From assembly GCF_000526195.1 (NCBI RefSeq), contig NZ_JAFP01000001.1, positions 780,001-844,000 of the forward strand: a stretch of 64,000 bases of DNA, given 5' to 3'. The stretch's first letter is position 1. Every line of letters starts with the position of its first letter. A program made the position numbers and the translations under genes. Positions 55,148-63,450 of this stretch are shown here, in pieces. The stretch is from Hippea sp. KM1 (GTDB taxonomy: Bacteria; Campylobacterota_A; Desulfurellia; Desulfurellales; Hippeaceae). The notes beneath the pieces were generated by a model, which did not search any database, was not told the DNA's origin, and was given only the letters and a program-made list of their open reading frames with translations.

Positions 55148-55170
55148 ACTAAAAGTGGTGCACTTTTAGT
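55148..55170. repeat. Perfect 10-bp inverted repeat at the probable IS21 end
   Basis: ACTAAAAGTG, 3-nt spacer, CACTTTTAGT. It lies between the istA relic and the IS256 relic. I read it as part of the IS21-type terminus, since those ends carry repeated transposase sites, but I cannot fix the exact border. Confidence 0.5.
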
Positions 55171-55172
55171 AG

Positions 55173-55560
55173 GTGTTGGTGGTGTATTTTAGCACGGCGG
55201 ATGACATCAAACAAAAAAGAGGCTTTAAAAGGATTTGAGATATTCAAGAAGAAGTGGAGCTCCAAATACCCCAATGTAGTCAAATCTTGGGAGAGGGAGC
55301 TTTATAAACTCCTTGCATTTCTTAAGTATCCTGAGCCTATCCAGAGGGTTGTATATACGACAAATTTAATAGAGAGAACAATAAAAGAAATCAGAAGAAG
55401 AGTTAAGGTGATAGGCGCTCTACCTTCTGTTAAATCTGTTGAAAAGTTCGTTTATCTGAGGGTGGCAATGCTCAATGACAGGTGGTCTAACAGAATAGTA
55501 AATGGCTTCTTGGAAGCAAGGGAAGAAATCAGAGAGATGTTCCTTGGGAGGTACTCATAG
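55173..55560 (+). pseudogene. IS256-family (mutator) transposase C-terminal fragment
   Basis: An open stretch from 55201 (about 119 residues) reads FEIFKKKWSSKYPNVVKSWE, PIQRVVYTTNLIERTIKEIRRRVKVIG and a final LEAREEIREMFLGRY, the conserved tail of IS256 transposases. Homology seems to extend upstream in another frame (YFSTADDIKQK, from about 55173), implying a one-base shift at the A6 run near 55220. About 260 N-terminal residues, including most catalytic acids, are lost. TTACACAAAAATCTTGACAC-type sequence at 55567-55589 resembles the IS256 right end. Confidence 0.85.
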
Positions 55561-55673
55561 GTGGATTACACAAAAATCTTGACACGACCGTGAAAATTTA
55601 CATTTATTATAAAAAATGGTAAAATTGAAAAAGAAAGTTTTTAAATAGCTTTTGCCTAAGAGGGGGGCGGAAA

Positions 55674-58600
55674 GTGCTTAATTCGGTCACGGAGTTATTC
55701 AATTTCTGGCAAATTTTTGAAGTGTTCCAAAATTTACCAGAGGTCGACCTGTTTAACGAACAAGGAGAAGAAGAAAGAGTTAGACTGGTAAACAGAAGGT
55801 TGGAGATTGGCAATGGTATATATACAGAGCCGCATCAGGCTTTTAAATCGTTTAAAGGAAAATTAAATACTGCTGACAGAAAAAGAACCTTCTTTTGCCG
55901 AAGTCATATAGGAATTATTAAGAAAGAAAAGGTCCTTAATAGAGTTTTAAGTTTTTTCGGTATGGACAATGAAAACTTTGACCAAGAAAAGAACGATAGA
56001 ATTGAGAACGAGTGGTTGTATTTATTTTCTGTTGTGGCAAATTCCGATAATAAGATAGTGGGTCTACCGATAGATTTAGATGACGATATCGCTGAAGATG
56101 AAAACAACGAGAAAACGCCCCGATTGGCTGTAAGAATTAAGCCTTTCTGGTTTTATTTGTCGAGGATTCTAAATAGGAAAAGAACCTTACTCTCAGCCAA
56201 TGAAATAATGGATCAAATAGAATTATTTAACGATCGATTCGCAGAGAGATTTAAGACATACTATAATACTTATTCTTATTGGATAATTGATAGTTCCTTC
56301 GTTATAAAACTTGCAGAGTTTTGGAAGAAAAGAGAAAATCCATTCCTGTATTATCTGAAACAAAGCAATTATAGCTTTATAATAGGCATATACGATGGCG
56401 TTCTTAGGGAACTCGATACATTGAAAGATAAAGGTGGTCAGGGTAATGAAGAGCAAAAGGAAAAAAGGAAAGACCTTATAAAACGAGGATTGGGGTGGCT
56501 TAACGAGATAATAAGAACTAATGAATATACACCAAACGGCGAAAGGATTAGCGGTAAACATGTAAAACGAGTATCGTTTTCTCATGAGTTATTTAAGAGC
56601 GAATTAAGTAAAGTGGATTTCGATGGGTTACATAGAAAACTCAAACCAGGCAGCAAATTCGATGATGTGGACAAAGCAGTTGTAAGATACGCAAAGTATA
56701 TGGCCGAATATAATTCACCTGACAATGTTGTTTTGCTTACTACCGACACCACTATGAAGCTATTTGCTTCTGAGGTTGGTGTATTATCAACAGGGCTCTT
56801 TCCTGATGTCTACGAAAGAAAGCAAAAGGGATTAAACAGGAGAGTGGCAAAAGAAATGGTGGAGCACTTTCTCAACTGGTTAGGTTTAGAAAAGTTTTTC
56901 TCTCCAGATGATTTTGATTACCCTATTGTTTCAACAGGGAAAAGTGTTGAGAATAAAGACTTCTTTAAGGAGGTTGCAAAAGAAATTAACGAGCCACCTT
57001 CCTTCTTTGTTAGCGAACTTGACCTTGCTAAGCTGCACTTTGATAAAAGCAAAACCCTACAACAATACATCTTTGGCAACCCAAATAGAAAAATGCTTAA
57101 CCCAGAAACAGAAATCGAAACCCTTAAGCCAGAAAACATACCGCCAGCAAGGTGGCTTACAGAAACATGGGCAAAGCCGTTTTTTAATCAGGCTTTAGCC
57201 CTTTCAGAAGCATACAGGAGATTTTTAAAGAACGATGGAAGCGGTATTATTAGCGTCAATGGCCCACCAGGGACAGGAAAGACAACAATTTTAAGAGACA
57301 TAGTGGCCAATATAGTAACCCAGAGGGCATATCACCTTGCAAATGACATCATCAATGAGCAGAACATACTTACTGAGAGCGATTCTGTTTTTGGCAAATT
57401 CTACAGATTTACCGATGATAGGCTTTGCGATTACAATATAGTCGTCGCCTCAAGTAATAACAAAGCAGTCGAGAATGTTTCAAAAGAACTTCCGCTAATG
57501 GATAAGGTGAGCGAATACAGAAACGAGATTCTAAATGAGCCAATCTTCACGCATTTTGCGGAATGCTTTAAAAACATGTCCAACGATGAATGTTGGAGTC
57601 CTATATCGGTGGCATTGGGCAAGAAGGACAACCTGAGGGCAGTTATTGCCGATTATATTAGAGAGCTTGGCATAATGCTTAAATATCTCTGGAAAATAAA
57701 CTATCCATCAGAAAAAGAAAGACAAGAAGCAGGAGAGAAAGGGGAAAACTTAAGACAGCTTATAAACAACATAAACCTAAAACAATATGCCAAAGACTTC
57801 CTTGACCTCTATAACGAGATTGAAGAGATAAAAAGATTAATTCCTTTTGATGAAATGGCAGAAAACAATGTCCTTACGGTTAAAGATTACTTTGAGACCG
57901 AAAGCACTCAATACACCGCCATCAAGGATGAGTATATGCGCCTAAGCAGCAAAATAAGCATGCTTGACAGGGAGATAAAGGAAACAACAACGCTAATAGA
58001 CGATAAGACCGAAGACATGGCAAATTACAAGCAGAAGAATAAAACGGCCTTTAGATTTTCTAAGATACCCCTTCTTAAAAGCCTCTCTTTTGTTAGGAAT
58101 ACGATAAAAGAGTATCAACAAATGCAGAAATCTTTAAACTCTCTAACAAGCCAAAAACAACAGTTAGAAGAAAGCTTAAGCAAACTAAAGAGCCAATTCT
58201 CTGTTAAAGAAAGAATATTTAATCTAAAAACAAATACGATGAACAAGCTATTGAGCCTATTTGAAAAACTTGGAATCGAGAATGCAGACAGCAAAGAGCT
58301 TGAGTTTTTATCCATTCTTAACGCCGTTTATAATTCTTCAGATAAAGAAAAGCAGCTATTCACGCCGTATGCAGCCGAAGCATTGGAAAGAAAGCGCAAA
58401 GAGTTGTTTTTTAAAGCCTTAAGACTGCACTACGCATTTGTTTTAAAGCACCGCCAGGAGTTCAAGCATAACATAGACTTATTTTTTGGTGTCTTAAATG
58501 GGGGTGGGGCGACCCAGGAAATAACGGATAAAGACATTGGGGCTATTGTGCACTTCTGGACGGCTTTTGCGTTTATAACGCCCGTCATATCCACGACCTT

Positions 58601-59558
58601 TCACTCAGTAACGAACATGTTTGCCACTCTAACAAAACCCAACTCCATCGGCTTTGTGATTATAGATGAAGCAGGGCAGGGAATACCTTATTATGCAGTT
58701 GGGTTACTCATGAGGGCTAAAAGGGCCATCATAGTGGGTGACCCACTCCAGATTGAGCCTGTTATTACCATACCAGAAAGCTTGAGAGATGTGCTTATAA
58801 AAACACTAAAAGCTGAGCAGATAGCAGGCGAATTGGGCGTCGGTATTGGTTTAATTGTTCCTGGACTTGAAAAAGCGGTGCAAATCTCAGAATCCGAAGA
58901 CGGCTTTATAGATACTTCCGTTCAGGTGCTTGCAGACAGAGCTTCAAGTATTCAGGCGGTTATAGAAAGAGATGGCTTTAAGATACCAATAGGAATACCG
59001 TTAAGGGTTCATTTTAGGTGTAAAGACCCTGCATTCAGCATTGCCAATACCATTGCTTACAGCAATACAATGATACATGGCAATGAGAGTAATAAAAATA
59101 CGGGCAGGGGGTATTTTGTTGATGTGGACACAAGCCAAGCAAACTGGACGAAAAATGTTTCCAATATTGAGATTAACACAGTCAACGAAATACTGCTAAA
59201 AATGTATAAAGATAGGCTTAAGGATGTATATATAATATCGCCGTTTGTGGGTATTACCTTTGATGATGTAAAGCGCAAGTTTAAGGGCGTGCCAAAAGGA
59301 AACATAGGGACAGTTCATACTTTTCAAGGCAAGGAGAATAAGGTTGTGATTATTCTCTTGGGTGGTGATAAAGATGGAGCGATAAAATGGGCAACAAGAA
59401 AACCCAACCTCTTAAATGTGGCCGTTACAAGGTCAAAAGAGGAGTTAGTAATAGTCGGCGATATAGAGAAATGGACAAAAAACGGGGGAGAAATGTTTAG
59501 AAAAGCCATAGAGTTATTGAAGCCTTTGGATGGTTTAGGGTATTATTGCGCATACTAA
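55674..59558 (+). CDS. PIN-domain/superfamily-1 helicase fusion protein
   Basis: 1294 residues. Residues 1-195 are unrecognised. A PIN nuclease domain (about 200-380) keeps four acidic positions: D206 (WIIDSSFV), E246 (VLREL), D331/D333 (DDVDKAVVRYA) and D358 (LLTTDTTMKLFA). A ~130-residue linker leads to an Upf1/Dna2-type SF1 helicase: Walker A GPPGTGKTT (530-538), a long coiled coil (about 690-900), Walker B IIDEAGQ (about 997), GDPLQIEP (about 1021), and motifs V/VI TVHTFQGKE and NVAVTRSKE (about 1211-1260). It should couple ATP-driven unwinding to RNA or DNA cleavage. GTG 55674 follows GAGGGGGGCGG. It lies directly behind the IS cluster, and the first ~1.3 kb is AT-rich, suggesting acquisition. 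Substrate unknown; a defence role is plausible. Confidence 0.8.
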   Translation: MLNSVTELFNFWQIFEVFQNLPEVDLFNEQGEEERVRLVNRRLEIGNGIYTEPHQAFKSFKGKLNTADRKRTFFCRSHIGIIKKEKVLNRVLSFFGMDNENFDQEKNDRIENEWLYLFSVVANSDNKIVGLPIDLDDDIAEDENNEKTPRLAVRIKPFWFYLSRILNRKRTLLSANEIMDQIELFNDRFAERFKTYYNTYSYWIIDSSFVIKLAEFWKKRENPFLYYLKQSNYSFIIGIYDGVLRELDTLKDKGGQGNEEQKEKRKDLIKRGLGWLNEIIRTNEYTPNGERISGKHVKRVSFSHELFKSELSKVDFDGLHRKLKPGSKFDDVDKAVVRYAKYMAEYNSPDNVVLLTTDTTMKLFASEVGVLSTGLFPDVYERKQKGLNRRVAKEMVEHFLNWLGLEKFFSPDDFDYPIVSTGKSVENKDFFKEVAKEINEPPSFFVSELDLAKLHFDKSKTLQQYIFGNPNRKMLNPETEIETLKPENIPPARWLTETWAKPFFNQALALSEAYRRFLKNDGSGIISVNGPPGTGKTTILRDIVANIVTQRAYHLANDIINEQNILTESDSVFGKFYRFTDDRLCDYNIVVASSNNKAVENVSKELPLMDKVSEYRNEILNEPIFTHFAECFKNMSNDECWSPISVALGKKDNLRAVIADYIRELGIMLKYLWKINYPSEKERQEAGEKGENLRQLINNINLKQYAKDFLDLYNEIEEIKRLIPFDEMAENNVLTVKDYFETESTQYTAIKDEYMRLSSKISMLDREIKETTTLIDDKTEDMANYKQKNKTAFRFSKIPLLKSLSFVRNTIKEYQQMQKSLNSLTSQKQQLEESLSKLKSQFSVKERIFNLKTNTMNKLLSLFEKLGIENADSKELEFLSILNAVYNSSDKEKQLFTPYAAEALERKRKELFFKALRLHYAFVLKHRQEFKHNIDLFFGVLNGGGATQEITDKDIGAIVHFWTAFAFITPVISTTFHSVTNMFATLTKPNSIGFVIIDEAGQGIPYYAVGLLMRAKRAIIVGDPLQIEPVITIPESLRDVLIKTLKAEQIAGELGVGIGLIVPGLEKAVQISESEDGFIDTSVQVLADRASSIQAVIERDGFKIPIGIPLRVHFRCKDPAFSIANTIAYSNTMIHGNESNKNTGRGYFVDVDTSQANWTKNVSNIEINTVNEILLKMYKDRLKDVYIISPFVGITFDDVKRKFKGVPKGNIGTVHTFQGKENKVVIILLGGDKDGAIKWATRKPNLLNVAVTRSKEELVIVGDIEKWTKNGGEMFRKAIELLKPLDGLGYYCAY

Positions 59559-59620
59559 TTCTTTTCATAAAAATTTAGAAGAAATTGAAAAGAGAGGGAA
59601 AATGCCTTAAAAGCTTTTGG

Positions 59621-59649
59621 TTGACTTTTTAATACCCGTGTGTTATCTA
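59621..59649 (+). promoter_or_regulatory. Promoter of the ODP-chemoreceptor pair
   Basis: TTGACT (59621-59626) and TATCTA (59644-59649) with 17 nt between, 36 nt before the ATG at 59686. It overlaps an upstream in-frame start at 59617, which argues for the later start. Confidence 0.5.
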
Positions 59650-59685
59650 ATTTTAAAAGTTTGGTTGTGGAAAAGGGAGGTTGAT

Positions 59686-60471
59686 ATGGGAGAGTATAAC
59701 AATAAACCCAATAGCGAAGTCGATGTGGAAAACGGTGAGGTTTTATACGACGATGGAGACCATAAATTTATCTGGCTTGGGTGGGGAAAGTTAGAGAGCG
59801 GCTTAATCCAGACCAATCAATATCTAATCATAAACGGGACAAAGGGTATCCTCCTTGATCCGGGTGGCATACACATATTCCCCAAGGTTGTGGCCAATGT
59901 TACCAAATATATCGATTTGGACGACATAGAGGTAATATTCTTCTCCCATCAAGACCCGGATGTCAGCTCAGGCATACCGATGTGGCTTTCTGTAACCAAT
60001 GCAGTGGTGCATATATCTGCCCTGTGGGTTAGGTTCTTGCCCCACTTTGGTATAACCGATTTCTCAAGGATAAAGGGTATACCGGACGGTGGAGAGAGGA
60101 TCGGTGAGCTTGAGGTTATACCAGCCCATTTTATGCACTCACCCGGCAACCACATAGTCTTTGATTCAAAGGCAAAGATCCTTTTCAACGGCGACATCGG
60201 TGCTGCGGTGTTTAACGAGGGGAGTGAGTATCTGTTTGTTGATAGGGATAACTTCAACTCCCATGTGGCCTTGATGGAGACATTCCATAAGCGCTATATC
60301 GCCTCATCCAACGCCTGCCGTTATTACATAAATAAAGTGAGATCGCTCTCTCCCAAGATGATAGCACCCCAGCACGGTGGCATATTCAGGGGTGAGGCTG
60401 TGGATATGTTCCTGAATTGGCTGGGCAATCTTAAATGTGGTGCAGATATAATCGATGAGTTGAGTAGGTGA
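59686..60471 (+). CDS. Oxygen-binding di-iron protein (ODP, flavodiiron-like metallo-beta-lactamase fold)
   Basis: 261 residues, a stand-alone beta-lactamase-fold domain without the flavodoxin of FprA. The di-iron ligands are visible: HQDPD (H-x-D-x-D), His in PAHFMHSPGNH, Asp in LFNGDIGAAVF and His in IAPQHGG. In Treponema denticola a protein of this class binds O2 and works with a chemoreceptor in aerotaxis; here too a cytoplasmic receptor gene follows within 5 nt. ATG 59686 follows AAGGGAGG. O2 reduction to water is an alternative role. Confidence 0.85.
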   Translation: MGEYNNKPNSEVDVENGEVLYDDGDHKFIWLGWGKLESGLIQTNQYLIINGTKGILLDPGGIHIFPKVVANVTKYIDLDDIEVIFFSHQDPDVSSGIPMWLSVTNAVVHISALWVRFLPHFGITDFSRIKGIPDGGERIGELEVIPAHFMHSPGNHIVFDSKAKILFNGDIGAAVFNEGSEYLFVDRDNFNSHVALMETFHKRYIASSNACRYYINKVRSLSPKMIAPQHGGIFRGEAVDMFLNWLGNLKCGADIIDELSR

Positions 60472-60476
60472 TAGCC

Positions 60477-61322
60477 ATGGCAGCCAGAGATAATGTTAAG
60501 TCTATGAATGCAATACGAAAGCTCTCAAAGGGTGTTGTCAAAAGCTCTTTTGTCTCAACGGCGACGATTGAGAGCTTTAAGATCATATCCAACAACATAG
60601 AGTATCTGGAAGACCAGATGAAGACATTTTCCGCCTCACTTGAGGAGATGGAGGGCAACCTCAAGGGTATGGCAAACAATGTCTCTAAGATCAATAGCGA
60701 TTTTGAGGAGTTCAATCTAAACATCAACTCCATCTCCGATAAGGTGACACAAAGAAACGAGGAGATAGAGGGCAGAAAGAGTGAGATCGATGATTTTGTA
60801 AACAGCATAAAGAACCTAACAACCGTTACAGAAGACATAAACAAGGCCGCAGGCAGTATATCCGATATAGCCAAGCAGACCAATCTTCTTGCCCTGAATG
60901 CAGCAATAGAGGCTGCAAGGGTCGGTGAGAAGGGCAAGGGCTTTGCCGTTGTTGCTGATGAGATCAAGAAATTGGCGAACAAGACCGATAGCATAACCAA
61001 CAACATTCAGGAGATACTCTATGAGTTTAACTATAAGCTGACCAGCACGGTGGAGAGGGTTGAGTCTGTAAAGGAGTTTCTGGATCAACTGCGCAGCGAC
61101 TTCAATGAATTTGCCGACACCTTTGTAAAAATCAACGAAAGCTCTAACGAGATAGCCGAGTCTTTAAATGAAAACAGCCTGGCAATCAACGAGCATGCCG
61201 AGGTGATAGACGATTTGACAAACAGGATTGTGCGAATCTATGAGCTTTTAAGCAGTATAATCAAGATCATAAATACACTGCAAGATGCAAATGTGAAGAT
61301 AGAAAAACTCATTAAGTTGTAA
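60477..61322 (+). CDS. Cytoplasmic methyl-accepting chemotaxis protein
   Basis: 281 residues with no membrane helix. Residues about 1-110 are a helical region of heptads, and the signalling hairpin contains the near-invariant SDIAKQTNLLALNAAIEAARVGEKGKGFAVVADEIKKLANKT. It should form the coiled-coil array with CheA/CheW, which are not in the window. It lacks its own sensor domain, so input probably comes from the ODP encoded just upstream. ATG 60477 after TAGGTGAT is preferred; GTG 60468 overlaps the ODP stop. Confidence 0.88.
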   Translation: MAARDNVKSMNAIRKLSKGVVKSSFVSTATIESFKIISNNIEYLEDQMKTFSASLEEMEGNLKGMANNVSKINSDFEEFNLNINSISDKVTQRNEEIEGRKSEIDDFVNSIKNLTTVTEDINKAAGSISDIAKQTNLLALNAAIEAARVGEKGKGFAVVADEIKKLANKTDSITNNIQEILYEFNYKLTSTVERVESVKEFLDQLRSDFNEFADTFVKINESSNEIAESLNENSLAINEHAEVIDDLTNRIVRIYELLSSIIKIINTLQDANVKIEKLIKL

Positions 61323-61332
61323 GGGTGGTGTT

Positions 61333-61803
61333 ATGAGGATTGCTATAGTTGCCGGTAGCAAGAGCGATAAGGAGATTATGGATGCTGCCAAAGAGGTGCT
61401 TGATGAATTTGGGATAGACCATAAGGAGTTTATAACCTCTGCACACAGGTCTCCAAACCTGACCAAAGAGGTGGCTCAAATCATAGATAGAGAGTTTGAT
61501 GCGGCGATAGTAATAGCCGGTCTTTCAGCTGCCCTGCCCGGCGTGATAGCTGCATACACACACAAGCCCGTTTTGGGTGTGCCTGTGGCAAGCGATCTGT
61601 TGGGGCTTGATGCCCTCTTTTCCATAGCCCAGATGCCTCGGGGTATTCCGGTGGCCACATTTGGCATAGGCAAGAAGGGGGCAAAAAACGCAGCCCTGTT
61701 TGCCTTAAGGATTCTCTCTTTAAAGAACCCCGACCTGCTTAAGAAGCTAAAGGATAGGGCAGAAAAGGAAGAAGAAGAGCTAAGAAAGCTCAATGATATG
61801 TGA
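61333..61803 (+). CDS. purE: N5-carboxyaminoimidazole ribonucleotide mutase
   Basis: 156 residues, class I PurE. VAGSKSDKEIMDAAKEVLDEFGIDHKEFITSAHRSPN carries the nucleotide loop and catalytic SAHR histidine; GLSAALPGVIAAYTHKPVLGVPV and GIPVATFGIG follow. It converts N5-CAIR to CAIR in purine synthesis. purK is not in the window. It overlaps the ABC ATPase gene by 11 nt. Confidence 0.95.
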   Translation: MRIAIVAGSKSDKEIMDAAKEVLDEFGIDHKEFITSAHRSPNLTKEVAQIIDREFDAAIVIAGLSAALPGVIAAYTHKPVLGVPVASDLLGLDALFSIAQMPRGIPVATFGIGKKGAKNAALFALRILSLKNPDLLKKLKDRAEKEEEELRKLNDM

Positions 61804-62632
61804 TGTCTCCATACATTCAGCCTCATACGGCCCACATGTTGTGGTCGAAGAGGTGGATTTTTCTTTAGATAAAGGGGATATTCTGGCTATTGTGGGGGAG
61901 TCTGGCAGCGGTAAGACGACCGTTGCCAGGATCATCACCGGCTTGAATGTCTTTTACGGGCTTGAATACGACGGCCGTGTTGAGCTAAACGGCGTTGTGG
62001 ACATGATTCCCCAGAATATAACGGATTCATTAGATCCACTCTTTAGGATAGAGGATCAGCTGCTTGAGCTAAACAACGACATAAACGCCATACAGGATAT
62101 ATTGAAGAGGGTGGGTTTTGACGATATAGAGAGGATATTGAAGGCCTATCCCCACAACCTAAGCGGTGGTATGAGGCAGAGGGTATTGATTGCAATGGCG
62201 CTTTTGCGGGCCAATATAGTCGTTGCCGATGAGTTTACCTCCGCCTTGGATTCCATAACAAAGCTGAAGATAGTAAGGCTCATAGAAAGACTCAATAAAG
62301 AGGATGGAATAACGGTGATTTTTATAACCCACGATATGGAGTTGTTGGACTTCGACGGCGAGATGATGGTTATGTTTTCTGGCCTTGTTGTGGAGAAGGG
62401 CAGAATAAGAAGTATAAAGGAAAACCCGTATCATCCGTATACGCAGTTCTTGCTAAAGGCCACGCCAAGATTGAATATGCATTACTCCAGGGATAGGTTT
62501 GACGGGCTTAAGATAGACGAATCGTTGGGTTGTCCGTTTTATTCATCATGCCCGAAATCATCGGATATATGCAAAAGCAAGAGACCTCCTCTAAAGGAGG
62601 TTGACGGGAGGTTTGTAAGGTGTCATTTTTAA
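61793..62632 (+). CDS. Dipeptide/oligopeptide-type ABC transporter ATP-binding protein
   Basis: 279 residues. Walker A GESGSGKTT, signature LSGGMRQRV, Walker B NIVVADEFTSALDS and switch His FITHDME are all present. The C-terminal extension with GCPFYSSCPKSSDICKSKRPPL is the oligo/HPY domain with four cysteines found only in Opp/Dpp/Nik-type ATPases. No permease, binding protein or second ATPase is nearby, so it is an orphan here. The start lies in the purE tail. The peptide or metal substrate is unknown. Confidence 0.88.
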   Translation: MICDVSIHSASYGPHVVVEEVDFSLDKGDILAIVGESGSGKTTVARIITGLNVFYGLEYDGRVELNGVVDMIPQNITDSLDPLFRIEDQLLELNNDINAIQDILKRVGFDDIERILKAYPHNLSGGMRQRVLIAMALLRANIVVADEFTSALDSITKLKIVRLIERLNKEDGITVIFITHDMELLDFDGEMMVMFSGLVVEKGRIRSIKENPYHPYTQFLLKATPRLNMHYSRDRFDGLKIDESLGCPFYSSCPKSSDICKSKRPPLKEVDGRFVRCHF

Positions 62633-63450
62633 AGGATAAAAAGCTATTTATAGCGGTTGCTATCTTTAGCTTCGTTCTCATAAGCGGCTTTAAGTTGGTA
62701 AAGGAGAACGAGGTTATAGGCCTAAAGCATCCAGAGAGCGCCTTCTTTTACAACGGTTATCTCTATGTTTCCAATATCGGTTCATCTCCCATTAGCCAGA
62801 ACGAGGATGGCTTCATAACAAAGCTTGATGAATACGGCAATATATTGGAGTATAAGTTTATAGACAAACTAAAGGCGCCAAAGGGTATATTTGCTTACGA
62901 TGGTAAGTTGTATATAGCAGACCTTGATAGGTTGTGTATATACGATTTGAAGAAGAAGAGCTTAAGCTGCAGGCCCATAGAGTCATCACGCTTTTTAAAC
63001 GATATCTGTGTTGTTGATGGTGATGCCTATATAACCGACACAGAAAACAACCTCATATACAGGGTTGATAAAAAGGGGAGGGTAGATGTTTTCTATAGAT
63101 GGGATTATGATTTTGCCCCAAACGGCATAGTGTTTTTGAAATCAAAAGGCGTCTTCTTTGTTGTATCCTTCAATAGTCCAACCATAGAGATGATAAGCAG
63201 AAGCGGTAAGCCCTTAAAGAGCTTTAAGCTTAAAGGCTTAACGGGTTTTGATGGCATATGCGTTGCAAACGGCAAAGTCTTTGTGTCCGATTACACAAGG
63301 GGCGAGGTTATACAGACGGATACCTCTTTTGATAGCTATACCCTCATCAGGTCGTTTAAGACCCCCGTTGCAGACCTGTGTGTCTTTGACGATGAGCTGT
63401 TTGCGCCGCTTATAGAGAAGAACAAGCTGCTCATAGGGCGAATAAGATGA
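62620..63450 (+). CDS. Membrane-anchored SMP-30/NHL-type beta-propeller protein
   Basis: 276 residues. An N-terminal hydrophobic helix (KLFIAVAIFSFVLISGF) works as a signal anchor or uncleaved signal. The rest is built from about six repeats of the form ...GYLYVSN...G.I..., GKLYIADLDRLCIYDLK, GDAYITDTENNLIYRVDKKG, GKVFVSDYTRGEVIQTD, typical of six-bladed NHL/SGL propellers. Function unknown; relatives bind ligands or hydrolyse lactones. Starts at GTG 62620 within the ATPase gene and overlaps tgt by 4 nt. Confidence 0.78.
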   Translation: MSFLKDKKLFIAVAIFSFVLISGFKLVKENEVIGLKHPESAFFYNGYLYVSNIGSSPISQNEDGFITKLDEYGNILEYKFIDKLKAPKGIFAYDGKLYIADLDRLCIYDLKKKSLSCRPIESSRFLNDICVVDGDAYITDTENNLIYRVDKKGRVDVFYRWDYDFAPNGIVFLKSKGVFFVVSFNSPTIEMISRSGKPLKSFKLKGLTGFDGICVANGKVFVSDYTRGEVIQTDTSFDSYTLIRSFKTPVADLCVFDDELFAPLIEKNKLLIGRIR

